DNA from: Tanypteryx hageni
Lineage: Eukaryota > Arthropoda > Insecta > Odonata > Petaluridae
DNA length: 64,000 nucleotides
Assembly (NCBI GenBank): GCA_028673005.1
Contig: CM054116.1
Span: 39,126,577-39,190,576 of the forward strand
Reading direction: 5' to 3'
In this document: positions 24,401-35,669 of the stretch, one piece after another
Position numbering within the stretch: position 1 is the first letter of the stretch
Layout of the letters: each line of letters starts with the position of its first letter
Position numbers and translations under genes: made by a program
The notes under the pieces: generated by a model
The model's input: the letters and a program-made list of their open reading frames with translations, nothing else
Told to the model about the DNA's origin: nothing
Databases searched by the model: none

Positions 24401-24904
24401 TCGCGGTCATTCTCATTCTTTCTCGTTTTTCAATTCGCGTCGCGGCTCCCATACGGAACAGCGTTACATTCATCATATTTTTTCGTGCCGTCGGATTTTA
24501 TTTTCCAGATAGTACATATATTTATTTTAAAACCAACCTGTTACCGTTACATGCGTCTCTCGGAACGGATAGCTTCGGCTTGGTTTAGTGTAACTTTTCT
24601 CCGTCCCGATCACCGATAAGCTGGGCACAATGGGGAGTTAAAGATAAAGGAAAATCTCGACGGAGCGGATCATCTATCCCAGCTCCCCGTTGCGTTCCGG
24701 CCGGTCCTTAATGTAAGACCTTCGCGGCGCATATATGTCAGCTTGTAAAAGGCGGGTAGATGGGATTTTCTCCGCCCTCCTGAATGCCACGCTCAAAGAT
24801 TTTTCATCTGCCACTTTCGTCGCCCGCCACCATCAACAACGGCGTCCGGTTTATCCCCTAAAACGAGCCGTAATAACAAAGTGTTAAGACGGTGCTAAAT
24901 AATA

Positions 24905-25330
24905 TATCCCCAAACCTCTCTCTCTCCCTCACCCCCTCACTTCTTTCGGCCTCGCTCTCCCTCCTTATTTCTTGATCACTCTATCTCCTTTTTTCACTAC
25001 CCTCGTTCCTCTCCATCTCTCACCTCTTTACTCTCTCCTATCTTACTGGTTTGCCTTCCTTTCTCTCTCTCTCTCTCTCTCTCAGTCGCTCGCGCGTTGC
25101 AGGCCGGGGAAAATCGATATGGAGGGGTCGGGAGAGACGGAGCAGGTGGGAGGAGAGGTCGGAAGAGAGGGAGAGAGATCGGGAGAGAGTGAAAGAGAGA
25201 GAGGGGAAATGAGAGTGATGGCTAAAGGATGGAAGAGAGGTAAAGGGAAAAATGAAAAAGGCATGAGGAGATGTTATAAGTGGGATGGGTGAGCGAGAGA
25301 GAGAAAAATTGCGAGGGGAAAGTAGGATGG
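24905..25330. repeat. Pyrimidine tract switching to purine tract
   Basis: C/T-rich plus strand with (CT)n at about 25063-25083. A GC-containing junction at 25085-25115 follows, then a G/A-rich plus strand to 25330. This head-to-head skew inversion means that either strand can form an intramolecular hairpin of GA against CT. Confidence 0.7.
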
Positions 25331-25499
25331 TAGAAATGAGGTAGGAGTAAAAAGGTTCTTCCGGCTTCAGCCCTTAAAAATTCGCCCCTTTACCCCCCTC
25401 CCCCTCTCCTCTTCTCTAACCTCCTCTTTTTCCCCAGGGACAGGATCCTGGCCGACTTCCCATGATTCCTATTACACTCCAAGGAGCTCTCCGTAGATA

Positions 25500-25990
25500 G
25501 CTTTGCCCCACCTTTCTTGAAGGAGCGAAGGGGGAGGAAGGAGGGAGGGAAATAGAAAGTGAAGATACGGAGAGAGAGATTTTGTCTCGATTTTTTGTAG
25601 CTAGGCTACCCTTCAGCAATGGTTGTGGCGTTAGCGAGAGAAGAGTGGGAGGGGGGGAGCTAGTGCGGTGGAGGAAGCAAAGGGGTTGGCAGCGGCGGCG
25701 GTCGGGGAAGCGGGAGGGGGTGAGGGTAGGGGAGTGGATTGGGTTGGGTCGGCGTGGTTTTCTCGTCGATAGCGGACCGGGGTGGATTATAGGGGGAGCA
25801 GATGAGTATGAGGGAGGGGAGGCAGTGGGTGGAAGGAGAAATAATGCCTGGCAGGTGGGCAGAAAGGAGGACAACCAATGAAGGAATGAGTAGGAAGAGG
25901 GGAAGGAGTGGGGAAAAGTGGGAGAGGGGGGAGGAGACGGAAAAGAACGGAGGGGAAGGGAGATGCCTGGGGGTGAAATGGGACATGAGT
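25500..25990. repeat. Polypurine block
   Basis: G/A-rich plus strand with GGGGAGG-type runs. Open frames on both strands are R/G/E-rich or P/S/L-rich artefacts. Confidence 0.65.
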
Positions 25991-26039
25991 ATGACGGCTG
26001 AGTGGAACCTTAGTGCACTTTATACCGCTAAAAGTATGT

Positions 26040-26145
26040 ATAAATTTGAAATATGACACTCACCGAGCTACTCGAGTGCAGTTTATATACTAAATATTTC
26101 TAAGCGTTATCATCCGGAAGGGTTTTTCGCCTTCTTCATCAGCCA
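26040..26145 (-). mobile_element. Penelope-like terminal fragment with hammerhead-like core
   Basis: On the minus strand CTGATGA (26136-26142) is followed by GAAGG (26130-26134), a short loop, and CCTTC (26117-26121). This is the CUGAUGA plus stem II arrangement of hammerhead ribozymes in Penelope-like elements. The expected GAAA after stem II is replaced by CGGATGATAACG, so the core is broken. No reverse transcriptase is seen nearby. Confidence 0.35.
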
Positions 26146-26224
26146 TAGGAGCGTAAACGGGAGATCGTGGAGGCTACTTGTAAGTGGAGAGACGCGGAAT
26201 TGAAGAATGCCACAGTTATCGGGG

Positions 26225-26540
26225 GGCATTGAACTGGCTGCCGAGTCGCTTAAGTTTGCGGATTCATCGGTCCGGTGTTCGAGTCCCTTCTCTCTCTCGG
26301 ATCTTGATGCTTCGAGGAAGGCGGTTCAAGATTATCGATAAGTGAGGTTAGGGTTCGTCTTAGGTAGAAGAGGGACTATCGACCACATGGAGGAATGACA
26401 TTTAAGGAGAAAGCGTTTTTAGTCGCCTTGTATTACAGCAACAACCTGCGTTGTATCGGGTAGGGCTATCTAGGAAAGAAAGTGACGTGGTTTCAAGTCT
26501 GCCATAAAGCTGCGATACTTAATTTGTTGGAAACCATCCC
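26225..26540 (+). mobile_element. tRNA-derived SINE-like sequence (Leu/Ser-like head)
   Basis: TGGCTGCCGAGTCGCTTAAG (from 26235) resembles the GGCCGAG D-arm/A-box region of Leu/Ser tRNAs. GTTCGAGTCC (26277-26286) is a perfect B box. An unrelated body without coding capacity follows. The 3' end is not defined, and no second copy lies in the window. Confidence 0.45.
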
Positions 26541-28079
26541 TTAAAGCTTAAGGCGACGTGAAAGTAATGTGAGATATATAACGATTTTAGCAGACGACAT
26601 TATTGAAAAAATAACATAACTTTGTTAAATTGTTTCTCACTTCTTATTTACACTTTATATTTAATGTTTTAAATGTTTTGGATGTTAAATAACAAGATAA
26701 TCTTAGATGTGGTACTCTTTTACTTTCGACTTTGCGTTATTAAAAGTTTGCGTTTTTTTGATTATAAAGATTTCCGAAGCCTTAACGGTTTCACGTGACC
26801 ACCTTTCTGGGGTAAGCATCTCGTCGGGGACGTCGTCCTCAAATTAATATATTTACGGAAAATCCGTGTAAAACACTTAATAATCTATATTTTCATAAAG
26901 AAAGAAACGGTTACAACAGCCTTTATATTGAATGAGTTACGATTGTACAGTATTTTATCTTTCTTAGCGAAAACGATTTTAAAAATATTTTTATTTTATA
27001 TTCTGCCATTAAAATATTATTTGATAATCCGTGATATGGTAAATATGCTGAGATTATTTAAATTTAAATTTCTTACTTAACTAGTTCTTCCATTAGCGTT
27101 GGAGACAATGGATTAGTATTAGAATTCCTAGAAAAACGGTTTTGTTCAAATTTATATTTATTTATATGCAATTTTTACATAAATAGCTCCCACGATGTTT
27201 GAAATGAGATCAACGACAGTAAAAATGTAAATAAAAAATATTCACGATCACGGTAGAAATGGAATTTATTATCTATGTATATATAGGCAGGCACTTTCAC
27301 TATCCTTATACGAAGTCGGAGGTAATAGATAATTTTAGCTGTAAAAAGTCGATAAGCATGAATTATAGGTTTACAGAAATATGGACAAATGTCTTACAAC
27401 CGAGCCATTCGTCAACTTGTTTAACCTGAATGCATTTTCTTTTGGATTGTGGAGTCAAGACACTCCATACCGACATCGGGAAAGTAAACATGTAACAATC
27501 TCGACTATAAACAATAGTTTTGCCTATTCGCCGCACCTTTCTCCATACCTTATTGCGCAGTTTTATGAAAACGTTAAGAACACCTGGTTCGTATAATAAA
27601 AACCATCACAAATCAATGAACGAACATTATCCGAATGTTTCACACTTTTGAATGATTAAAGAACAAAATTTCGATTTTAATTCTGATAGGCGAACATAAA
27701 AACCACTGTTGGACAGATTTTAACCCAGTCGATAGTAAATAAAAATCCAAGGGGACAAAAAATGCGAAAAATGTCAGCGCGCGAATAGTCTTGCCCTCAT
27801 TCGTTCTCCGCCTGCTTGGATAAAAAAATACGACTTTCGGCGGTATTTCCAGGGATTGCAAAAAATGCCCATTTTTTTCTTCCTCAAACCGGATATCGCT
27901 CCCATAAACCAAAAATACAGTAAACACCCTGCAGAGAAGGAGGAGGAGGAGGAGGGGCGGATAGCCTCTCGAGGCCGGAAAAACTCTTCTTCTCTCTTTC
28001 TCCCTCCTGGACCTCTCATTCCATTCATCGGCACCTCTTTTTTTTTTCGAAAACCCTTTTCGTCCGTCCTCGTGCTTCC
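26541..28079. other. AT-rich non-coding stretch
   Basis: No gene recognised. A GAGGAGGAGGAGGAG run lies near 27940, and the 159-codon minus-strand frame at 27640-28119 is R/K/E-rich without homology. Confidence 0.4.
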
Positions 28080-28330
28080 ATGACTCTCTCAACTTTAATA
28101 CCTGCCTTTCGCTCCTCACCCGTCCCCTCCTCCCCTTCTCCCCCGCATATACTCCCTCTTCCTTCTCCCTCCCCTCTTACACCCCCTCTACCGTATCGAC
28201 TGCCTTTTCGGAGTAGCCCCTTCCATACCTCCCCTCTCTTGTGTTCGTCGAATCAACTTCTTAACCGATAAACGTATGGCATAACGCCTTTCTACCTCTC
28301 AGCCCTCTTTCATTCCCTCACCCTCCCGAT
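28080..28330. repeat. Polypyrimidine tract
   Basis: C/T-rich plus strand without a clear unit. Confidence 0.55.
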
Positions 28331-28576
28331 GTGCGGTAGGTTCTCGACGTTCGCGGGGGTGTGCTCTCGGAAATCACGAATGTCAAATTTGCGAATGATG
28401 AAACGTAAAGCTTGTGGTAAAAAAGGTGTATCTATCCTACGAAGACTCGGGTGAAAGTCCATTGCTGATAATGGTGCACGTAGTATATGTCCAATTCTCG
28501 TTTTTGTTTAGAAAAGCGTGTTATAATAGAATATTCAATCAAGATAATCATAAGGATCGATTCAAGAACAAGCAAA

Positions 28577-28696
28577 TAAAAATATTTGTCTCAGGTATCT
28601 CCAATGGCCACAACAAGAACATAAAAACTAACCAAAACCTGTTTTTTTAAAAGCCTTGTTGTGGCTATTGGAGATACCTAAGAAAAGTATTTTTAA
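28577..28696. mobile_element. Hairpin MITE-like inverted repeat
   Basis: Arms 28590-28617 and 28655-28682 match with only two mismatches in 28 bp (GGTATCTCCAATGGCCACAA type). They extend more weakly outward to about 28577 and 28696, around a 37-bp spacer. No coding capacity. Confidence 0.65.
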
Positions 28697-28819
28697 CCCT
28701 TGGTTACTTTCGACGGGTCGTGGCTATGCTCTTCTGTGTGCCGCACGTATCGCGCTGGAGCTCAAAGGAGTTTGTCATATATTTACACATTTGGGTCCTA
28801 CAGACCCGTCGGAGGTTAA
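28693..28819. mobile_element. piggyBac-like MITE candidate (TTAA-flanked)
   Basis: A 119-bp interior (28697-28815) lies between TTAA at 28693-28696 and TTAA at 28816-28819. It starts with CCC and carries inward-facing GACGGGTC at the left and GACCCGTC at the right, as in piggyBac-family MITEs. The terminal repeats are imperfect. TTAA is common in AT-rich DNA, so this stays a candidate. Confidence 0.4.
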
Positions 28820-28846
28820 AACGTTACTGTTTTAACGCTACGCCTG

Positions 28847-28916
28847 ATATACTAGATCTTCAACAATGAAAAATATTAACTATATACTAGATCTTCAACA
28901 ATGAAAAATATTAACT
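28847..28916. repeat. Perfect 35-bp tandem duplication
   Basis: The unit beginning ATATACTAGATCTTCAACAA occurs at 28847-28881 and again at 28882-28916 with no mismatch, which indicates a very recent duplication. Confidence 0.95.
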
Positions 28917-28979
28917 AGCAGAACAACGACTCCAATGCCTTTCAATGGAAATTGATTTTCCATATTACAAGAGCATTGA

Positions 28980-29424
28980 TTTAATGCTTAGACTGGATTA
29001 TAATCCATTTGATTTAAGCCAACGACGTATACATATGATGACGTGATATTTTTCAATTAATTTTTTATCCGGATACGTACTAAAAGGCACGGATGGTGAC
29101 ACCATAATCATAACACACAAAATATCCTAATTTTTACATAAATTTTAGTGTAACATATCTTAATGATGATTATAGTTATTGCTTAAAAAGGGCGATCTGA
29201 GCCATGAAACTTGAAATTCGAAAACTTGGGCGCGTTCCGATTGCCAGAGAATTTAGAAATTCTGGATAGATGCCTTAATTTCCCAGAAAATGAAAACTAT
29301 TATCTTATTTAAATGGGTAGTTCAAATGCTGTCGCGTTGATTGATTTACGAGTTTAAATGTTGGTGTATGGTGATTTTTTAAGTGCTTGCAGTATGCAAG
29401 CCCCAACAACTTGTATAAATAAAT
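28980..29424 (+). repeat. Dispersed repeat family P, copy 1
   Basis: Shares long stretches with 53996-54655: a TTTAATGCTT module, CATATGATGACGT, TTTATCCGGA.ACGTACTAAAA, ATGATGATTAT.GTTATTGCT, CGAAAACTTGG.CGC and CTTGCAGTATGCA...CTTGTATA. It has about 150 bp (around 29236-29381) missing from copy 2. It carries TGACGTGA where copy 2 has TGACGTCA. Non-coding; family unknown. Confidence 0.65.
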
Positions 29425-32400
29425 AACCAAAATATCATATTTCAAACGGGTCGACTAAATAGGGCTACCATAATATCAAGGTTAGAATATTTCTGTAACT
29501 ATGAATTTGGAAGGTATTGGTTTAACGGATTTAAAAGAAATTTCGTTTTTAGGGTAAGTATAGGATGAGAAAACGAAATAAATATGTTTGGAATGGATCA
29601 AAAAAGCAGAGCTACCACTATATAAGGAAACTAATTCTCTGATTTCAAAGCAAATACATTAGTATACGATTATACTTCGGCGAATTTGACGAAAAGAACT
29701 TCTGTACCACGGGAAACCCGTGTACACCCTTACTTGTCAGCTTTCTAATACGTTTAATTATTTAAATCGCTTTGCCAACTGAATACCAGGACATGTGTTT
29801 TTTGCTTGGGCAACAGGAGAAAGATATTTCGATTTTGTTGAAAAAGTGGCGTTTTATTAAAAAATTCAGAAGCAAGCAAATGGTTATACGGTTTAAATTA
29901 CCTGGTCACCTGCAGTGGAATTTCTGAATCATTTCAATGATGTTTATCAGTAAAACAAAAAAATCCACTCTACATAATGATTCGGCACTGATGTAAAACT
30001 CGTGTGACGTCCTGGTTGCCTCTTTGTGACACAAAAATCTTAACTTGAATGGCTATAACCGCACATAGTTAAGGGTTCATTTTATTAAGAACTGAGAAAA
30101 GCCCTCTTCATGCCAATATAAATAAGCGCACGTGCAGGCGGTTGATGAACTAAGACATAAATGTATTTACCTGAACGCAGGGACAAATGCATCGCGACCA
30201 AATTTCACTGAAAAGATATTTTTGATGCCACGCATATTTTAAAATACATCTTGCGCGAAAATAAGGCCGAAATAAAATGTCGCTTGCTATGGAGCTCGTC
30301 GAATTTCCACTGCAAAATGTGCTTCTTTTTTGTAATTTTGAGTAGCGCGACGCAATGAATCAGTTAGTATAGAACAATCAAGCTGCTTAAAACCGTCAAG
30401 TGTATATACTTTTTCATATATTCCTATCACTTTCTTGGGACGCCAAGATCAAACTCCTCCAGTATAATTGAATATGCATCAACGAAACTATAAATATGTT
30501 CAAGGATCATTTCCCTTCATCTCTGTATCCGTATCTTTTTCAGATTCCATCTTATATTTTATTTTTGTATTCGTAAGGTTGTATGCTAACGATTTTATTC
30601 AAGGGCTTGCCGTTTTGTTTTGTTCCCAATGCTAAAACCGAGTGTTTTAGTTCGCATAGATGAAAAAAATCATTCGTTTCAGAGAAATTCGTTCTTTTAA
30701 ACGGCTGAAAATTTGGTCTTATCTCACGGAATACGGCAGTCTTCTTCATCGCCCGTGAACGGGGTTGAGAATATGCAAATCCGATTTAATAGTTCTAGAT
30801 TTTTCATTCTTATAATGGTTTCTCTGACGATGTGGCAACGAGATTTGTATGTATCTGTGTGTATATTCCTTCAAACTAAATTTTGCTAAATCTAAAGTTA
30901 AACCAAATACACTTTGCACCGTATTTTTATTGTCGATTCAGTCAAATAATATGAAATATCCATAAGAAAATCCTCAAATTTCAGATCAAAAACATCAACT
31001 GGCTATTTTTTTAGTAAGGATTATTGGAAGGTAAATATGTTTAGCGAGGACGATTGCACATTGTTATGAAATGCTTGTTTTTCGGATTAGTAGAAAGTAT
31101 ATCGTTTTCTATTTTTTCTCATTTTCTCAGCGATTACCTCCTCGACTGTTTGTATTCCTTCCTTCATTTATTCTTCCTCTCGTCTCCCCTTGTTCCGCGT
31201 TCAAATAGTTCATCTCTCTCTCTTTCTCCATTTCTCCACTTGATGTCCCCTCACTGACACTATCCTGCCGTAGCATCTCTCCCATTCGAATTCATGCATC
31301 TCTGCTCTACAGCTCTCTCTCCTATCTCGTTCCTAGCAACGTTGGTGGGAAATCTTGGTGGAACGAAATTCGAATTCATAAATCACCCACGTTACAGCTT
31401 TATCGTCACACGACGGTTTAAACAAAATATTAAGAAGTGAATGAGTTATTCCTGTCTCGCGCGTTCATGATTTTTACAATGGTGTGTGTGTATGTATACA
31501 CGAAATCTTTTCTTCAAATCGATTAATAATTTGCTGGCCAGATTTAAAAAACTTATCTTTTCCATGGCTGTATTATAACTCTAGTATGTCATTACAATTT
31601 CGATCTATGCATCCCCGTAGGCCATATTTCAGGCTGCAACTGCCGGTTTGCTTCTTTCTCTGTCGAACCAAATTCTTCGCGGAAATGTTGCTGTGGAGAG
31701 CACTGGAAGCAAGAACCGCGAAAAACTTCGAGGATACTGCGATCGTCCGTTATTGCAAGCATCTCTTCAGCGTTTCCATTCGACTCTGACATACAATCAC
31801 GCAGATAATCCCACGGGAGCACAAATATGCGCACTCGCAAAAATGCACGCAAGTGTATGCAAACACGAACAAACATTATATAGTACCCTGTCTAAAAACT
31901 GGAATTTTCAAAAATCCGAACATTTTAAAATCTGAACTGCTTATTAAATTCATGAAATAATTGTTTCAGAAAAACCAAAATACATGAAACGACTGAAATG
32001 ACATGCCATTAAAAAAAAACAATGAGAGTTGCTCAAAAAATCCTCTATCAAAAATAAAATCGCTAGCAGCTTATTCTCCAATGAGTAGTTAATTATACCC
32101 AAAACCTTAACTCTATACCTTACTTTCTATGCGGCGAAGAGCTAGAAGTTTCGTTAAGGAAATTAAAAAACAATTTCATATTTTATTTTGTATTTTTTAT
32201 TCTAAACGAACTTTATTTTATAATTCATGACTAGGCTATATGTACCATTTGTTATCGAAAATTAACAGGACAGAGAAAATTCAATTAAAATAACTTTCTA
32301 TTATACAATATAGTTACTACCTTTCAAATTCCCTCCTTCCGTCGTAATTCACTCATCCAATTTTATTTCCCATTCCATTTCATTACATTTTCCAATGGCG

Positions 32401-32604
32401 TGAATAACCATTGTTTGATAGTTTATTGACTATATCCGTAGCAGAATTGTTTAACACATTATCGTAATCAAAACATGCATACAAAAAACCACACACTACG
32501 CACAGGCACTGGGACAAATGCTATGAAACACCAGAGCATGCAAGTTGATGAGCGCGATAATCCCTACGACTTTAGATAACCACTAACATTTGCATTAATG
32601 CAAG
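29425..32604. other. AT-rich non-coding stretch
   Basis: No gene recognised. Open frames near 31484-31935 overlap on both strands and have no identifiable homology. The tail of this stretch at 31900-32600 is AT-rich. Confidence 0.4.
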
Positions 32605-32985
32605 AAAACATTCATTCATTCATTCATGTTCTGTCTTACGACAGGTCCTACCAATTTATTGATTGGTTTTGACTAGGGAATATACATACACGGTGTGGTG
32701 GTTTCCCTTTACCATCCACACCGGACATACACAGAAGGGAGGAGGGAAACCCGTTGCCGGCATTTGCCTACTGTTTGCGAAGAGCACCAGGGGAGCCACT
32801 GTTTAACATCCCTTCCGAACGACTGAACGCTGAATTTGCGCGGTCTCCTCAAACCACACAAACAGGGGGCCGGGCGACCTTGGAAATATCCTACTTGCGA
32901 AGGATTCGTGCCCGCTGCCTTTTCAAGCAGCAGACGAGTAGCAGCCAGCGTCCTAACCACTTCACCACCGGCACCCCTCAAGAAA
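32605..32985 (-). mobile_element. tRNA-derived SINE with (ATGA)n tail
   Basis: On the minus strand the head contains TGGTGAAGTGGT (A box, 32956-32967) and GGGCACGAATCC (B box, 32902-32913). The body has GTTAAACAGTGG and a CCCTGGTGC segment, a layout I recall from widespread arthropod tRNA-SINEs. It ends at the low-coordinate side in (ATGA)n (ATGAATGAATGAATG, about 32612-32628). Length is about 375 bp. The head abuts a (CA)n(TA)n microsatellite. Overlapping open frames are not coding. Confidence 0.75.
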
Positions 32986-32996
32986 ACATACGCGCA

Positions 32997-33013
32997 CGCG
33001 CACACACACACAC

Positions 33014-33074
<61 letters not shown>
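32997..33074. repeat. (CA)n-(TA)n microsatellite
   Basis: A GCGCACACAC run continues into an uninterrupted TA tract of about 58 bp. Confidence 0.9.
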
Positions 33075-33078
<4 letters not shown>

Positions 33079-34267
33079 AATAAGTACGCACGAAGTGATT
33101 TTAAAAGCGTAGATATATAAAGAATAAACTAATCACATATACAAAAATAAACACTAAACTACACAGGCGAACGCAAAAACCCGCTCAGTGTCACAGACCA
33201 ACACACGCAGCCACCTCTACTCCCACTCGACCTGTCTCTCCTCCTCGTTTTTTCCCAACCATTCGATCCATCTCTTCCCGTCTACACGTTATCTCCCTTT
33301 CTCTTTCAACCCGCCGCTCTCCTCGCAAAAACCAATGGCCTCTTTTGCACCTCTCCGTCTCTTTTCTTCTCTCTCTTTCCACTTAATAATATCCCCTTCC
33401 CGTTTTTTCCTTTCTCCTGCGATTTTACTTTTGCAATCTCTACTCCAGAACAGACTCATTCATTTCTCTCGATCCGCCTCGGATGAACTTTCAGTCACGA
33501 TTTCCGTAGTTAGAATCCCGTTGAGATTATTATCAGTATTCCTTCCCTATGTTTAAGACCCAGCGTGGGATATTCTCTGGATTTCATTGACTTTTATTAT
33601 TCTGTATGCTATTAGTAATTTAACTTAAAATCTTTAGAAATTTTAAGTAAACCATCTCTCTGAAAATATGGAAACCAAACTCACAAACGCACTCCACCCG
33701 TTTGGAACAGTATAGAACTGACTAATAATGCCAGGTTCGTATTCAGCGTTTCCGTAAAGGTCGTGTTGAACACTCTCAGTGCGTCGCTAATGCTCAGAGG
33801 GTTCATTATCATTATTTAGCAATGCCAGATCGAAGGATGATCTCGTTATATTGGTTTCTTTTCAATTTCATTCAGTTTTGATGGCGCATTTGTGTGAATT
33901 TGATTCGGGAAAATGCTTGATACTGAGACTCGGAAAAAATCGTCTGGTGCATTATTTTTATATTTTTATTCATATTATATGATTTATTGTTTAATATATA
34001 AAATAAACTATGGTTGCTATACGCGAATAGAATATCATTAGAACGGAGAATGTTATGAGTAACTATGCCATTGGTGCAACTCGAAGAAATCAAGAACTTC
34101 CAAGCGATATTTATAAATAAAGTCCGAGAGCGCAACATTTTTAGTAAAAATCTGATGGCCACCACACGACTTTCTCCATATCTTTAATATTTCTAAAAAT
34201 TCCAATTAGGTTAGATAATAATAAATATTTTAAGAAACTGCGAGAAAATTTTAGACTTTACAAAGAA
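33075..34267. other. Pyrimidine-rich then AT-rich stretch
   Basis: 33180-33480 is C/T-rich on the plus strand and the remainder is AT-rich. No gene recognised. Confidence 0.4.
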
Positions 34268-34388
34268 CAGAAAATGGTCAAAACGTGTTCAGGGGACCTC
34301 TAAACGTGTATTTCCGTCGAAATCTCGAAGTCGGTTTTTTCATGAAAACAATACTTTCCCCTATACTACGTATGGAGAAAGTAAAAAT
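34268..34388 (+). repeat. Repeat family Q, truncated copy A
   Basis: Contains GTCAAAACGTGTTCAGGGGA, ATTTCCGTCGAAATCTCGAA and CATGAAAACAATACTTT, and ends in the hairpin CTATACTACGTATGGAGAAAGT. It matches the 3' third of the copies at 35385-35669 and 47629-47935. Confidence 0.75.
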
Positions 34389-34619
34389 GGATCACTTAAT
34401 AATCGAGTATTCATTAAATATTTATTGATCGTTTCCTTTCTACAAATTTCAGCGATGATTAAACCTTTCGATGAACCATTCCCTTGACTTCTTTATCGCT
34501 TTGTCCGGCTGCAATCTGTCACCGTCGCTATCAGCATTACGACTCAATGTAACGTCGACATCTTTATGTCCCTAACAGTCGCAGAACATTTCGCTCCGCG
34601 CCGAAAAAAGTGTTGCCAT

Positions 34620-34760
34620 GCCCACTAGCCGATATCCCTCTCGTTCGTCCCCCTTTTCCCTCCCGTCTCTTCCCCTCCCTTTTCTCTCTCTCTCCCCTCT
34701 CTTCCCCTCCCCTTCCTCTCTCTCCCCTCTCCTCGTCTCTCCTTCCTCTGTCGCTTTTTC
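34620..34760. repeat. Polypyrimidine tract
   Basis: CCCTCTCTTCCCCTCC-type repeats on the plus strand. Confidence 0.65.
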
Positions 34761-35384
34761 TCCTCACTCCGAATTCCGAAATTCGCGCATCCTCACACTA
34801 TCTTTGTACACTCTGACAGATCTCCCACGTCCCGTGAGGAAAAGGGCATGGCACACCAGTGATAAAGGCCTTTTTACTAACGACTTAGTGCCTTTCAGTT
34901 CAACTCGGGAGTGTAGAGGCGAAAACCCATGCGGAGGAACGGTCGCTAAAGAGACTTGACGATATCACTTCCATTCAATCCCTTCCCTCCATTTTCTCTC
35001 TCTTCTTTTTCACGGGAATGAGTCTTTCTTTCACTCACTAACTTTCTCTATTCCAACCTCTCTTTTTCGCTTAAGAATCCGATCTCTGACGCACCATTCA
35101 ATGTAATTCTTTATTTTTCTCGCTCACCACTTTCTGAGGACATTATTATCTGCGTAGCATTATTCTCGCATCAGAGATTTTCTTTACGGGTACAAAAATC
35201 AAAACGATGTATTATTTATTGTCTATTCAATTTTTCGATAATTCATTAGCTGAAAAATCTATACAGCATAATTAGTAATAAAATTCTTCGAATACTTCCA
35301 TACTTACTACTGTGTTCTAACAGTGTTAGTGCCGCAAGTTTAAAAGCAGTTTCATGCTACTCGTAGCCCTTCGTGTTTTTCTTC

Positions 35385-35669
35385 ATTTTTACTTTCTCCA
35401 TATACGAAATATAGAGAAAGTATTGTTTTCTTGAAAAAAAAAATCGAATTCGAGATTTCAACGGAAATACGTTTTAAGGCCCCTGAACACGATTGATCAA
35501 TTTCCTCGGTAATGTCTGTGGTTGTGTCTGTGACCGGAATTTTGTGGGTGCTCTAACTCAAAAACTATTATTCAGGTAAACGCGAAATTTTATATTTGAC
35601 ATTTTTGTTAAAGGTACAAAAACTAATTTGTTTTTGGTAAAAATCGGTCAACCGAAAGTGGGTGTTTTC
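35385..35669 (-). repeat. Repeat family Q, copy B
   Basis: The reverse complement of this interval aligns along its whole length with 47629-47935. Both run from AACACCCACTT.CGGT through TTTTTGAGTTAGAGC.CCCAC to the terminal hairpin with CGTATAT.GAGAAAGTAAAA. It faces copy A across about 1 kb. Non-coding. Confidence 0.8.

Noticed and set aside
23478..24512. 344-codon open frame, the longest in the window
   Set aside because: It is S/P/L/F-rich, overlaps a second long frame in another phase, and follows the polypyrimidine bias exactly. No domain, signal or homology is visible.
28599..28680. microRNA precursor at the 28.6-kb hairpin
   Set aside because: The stem is possible in length, but the hairpin adjoins MITE-like features and there is no conservation evidence. 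A transposon origin is more likely.
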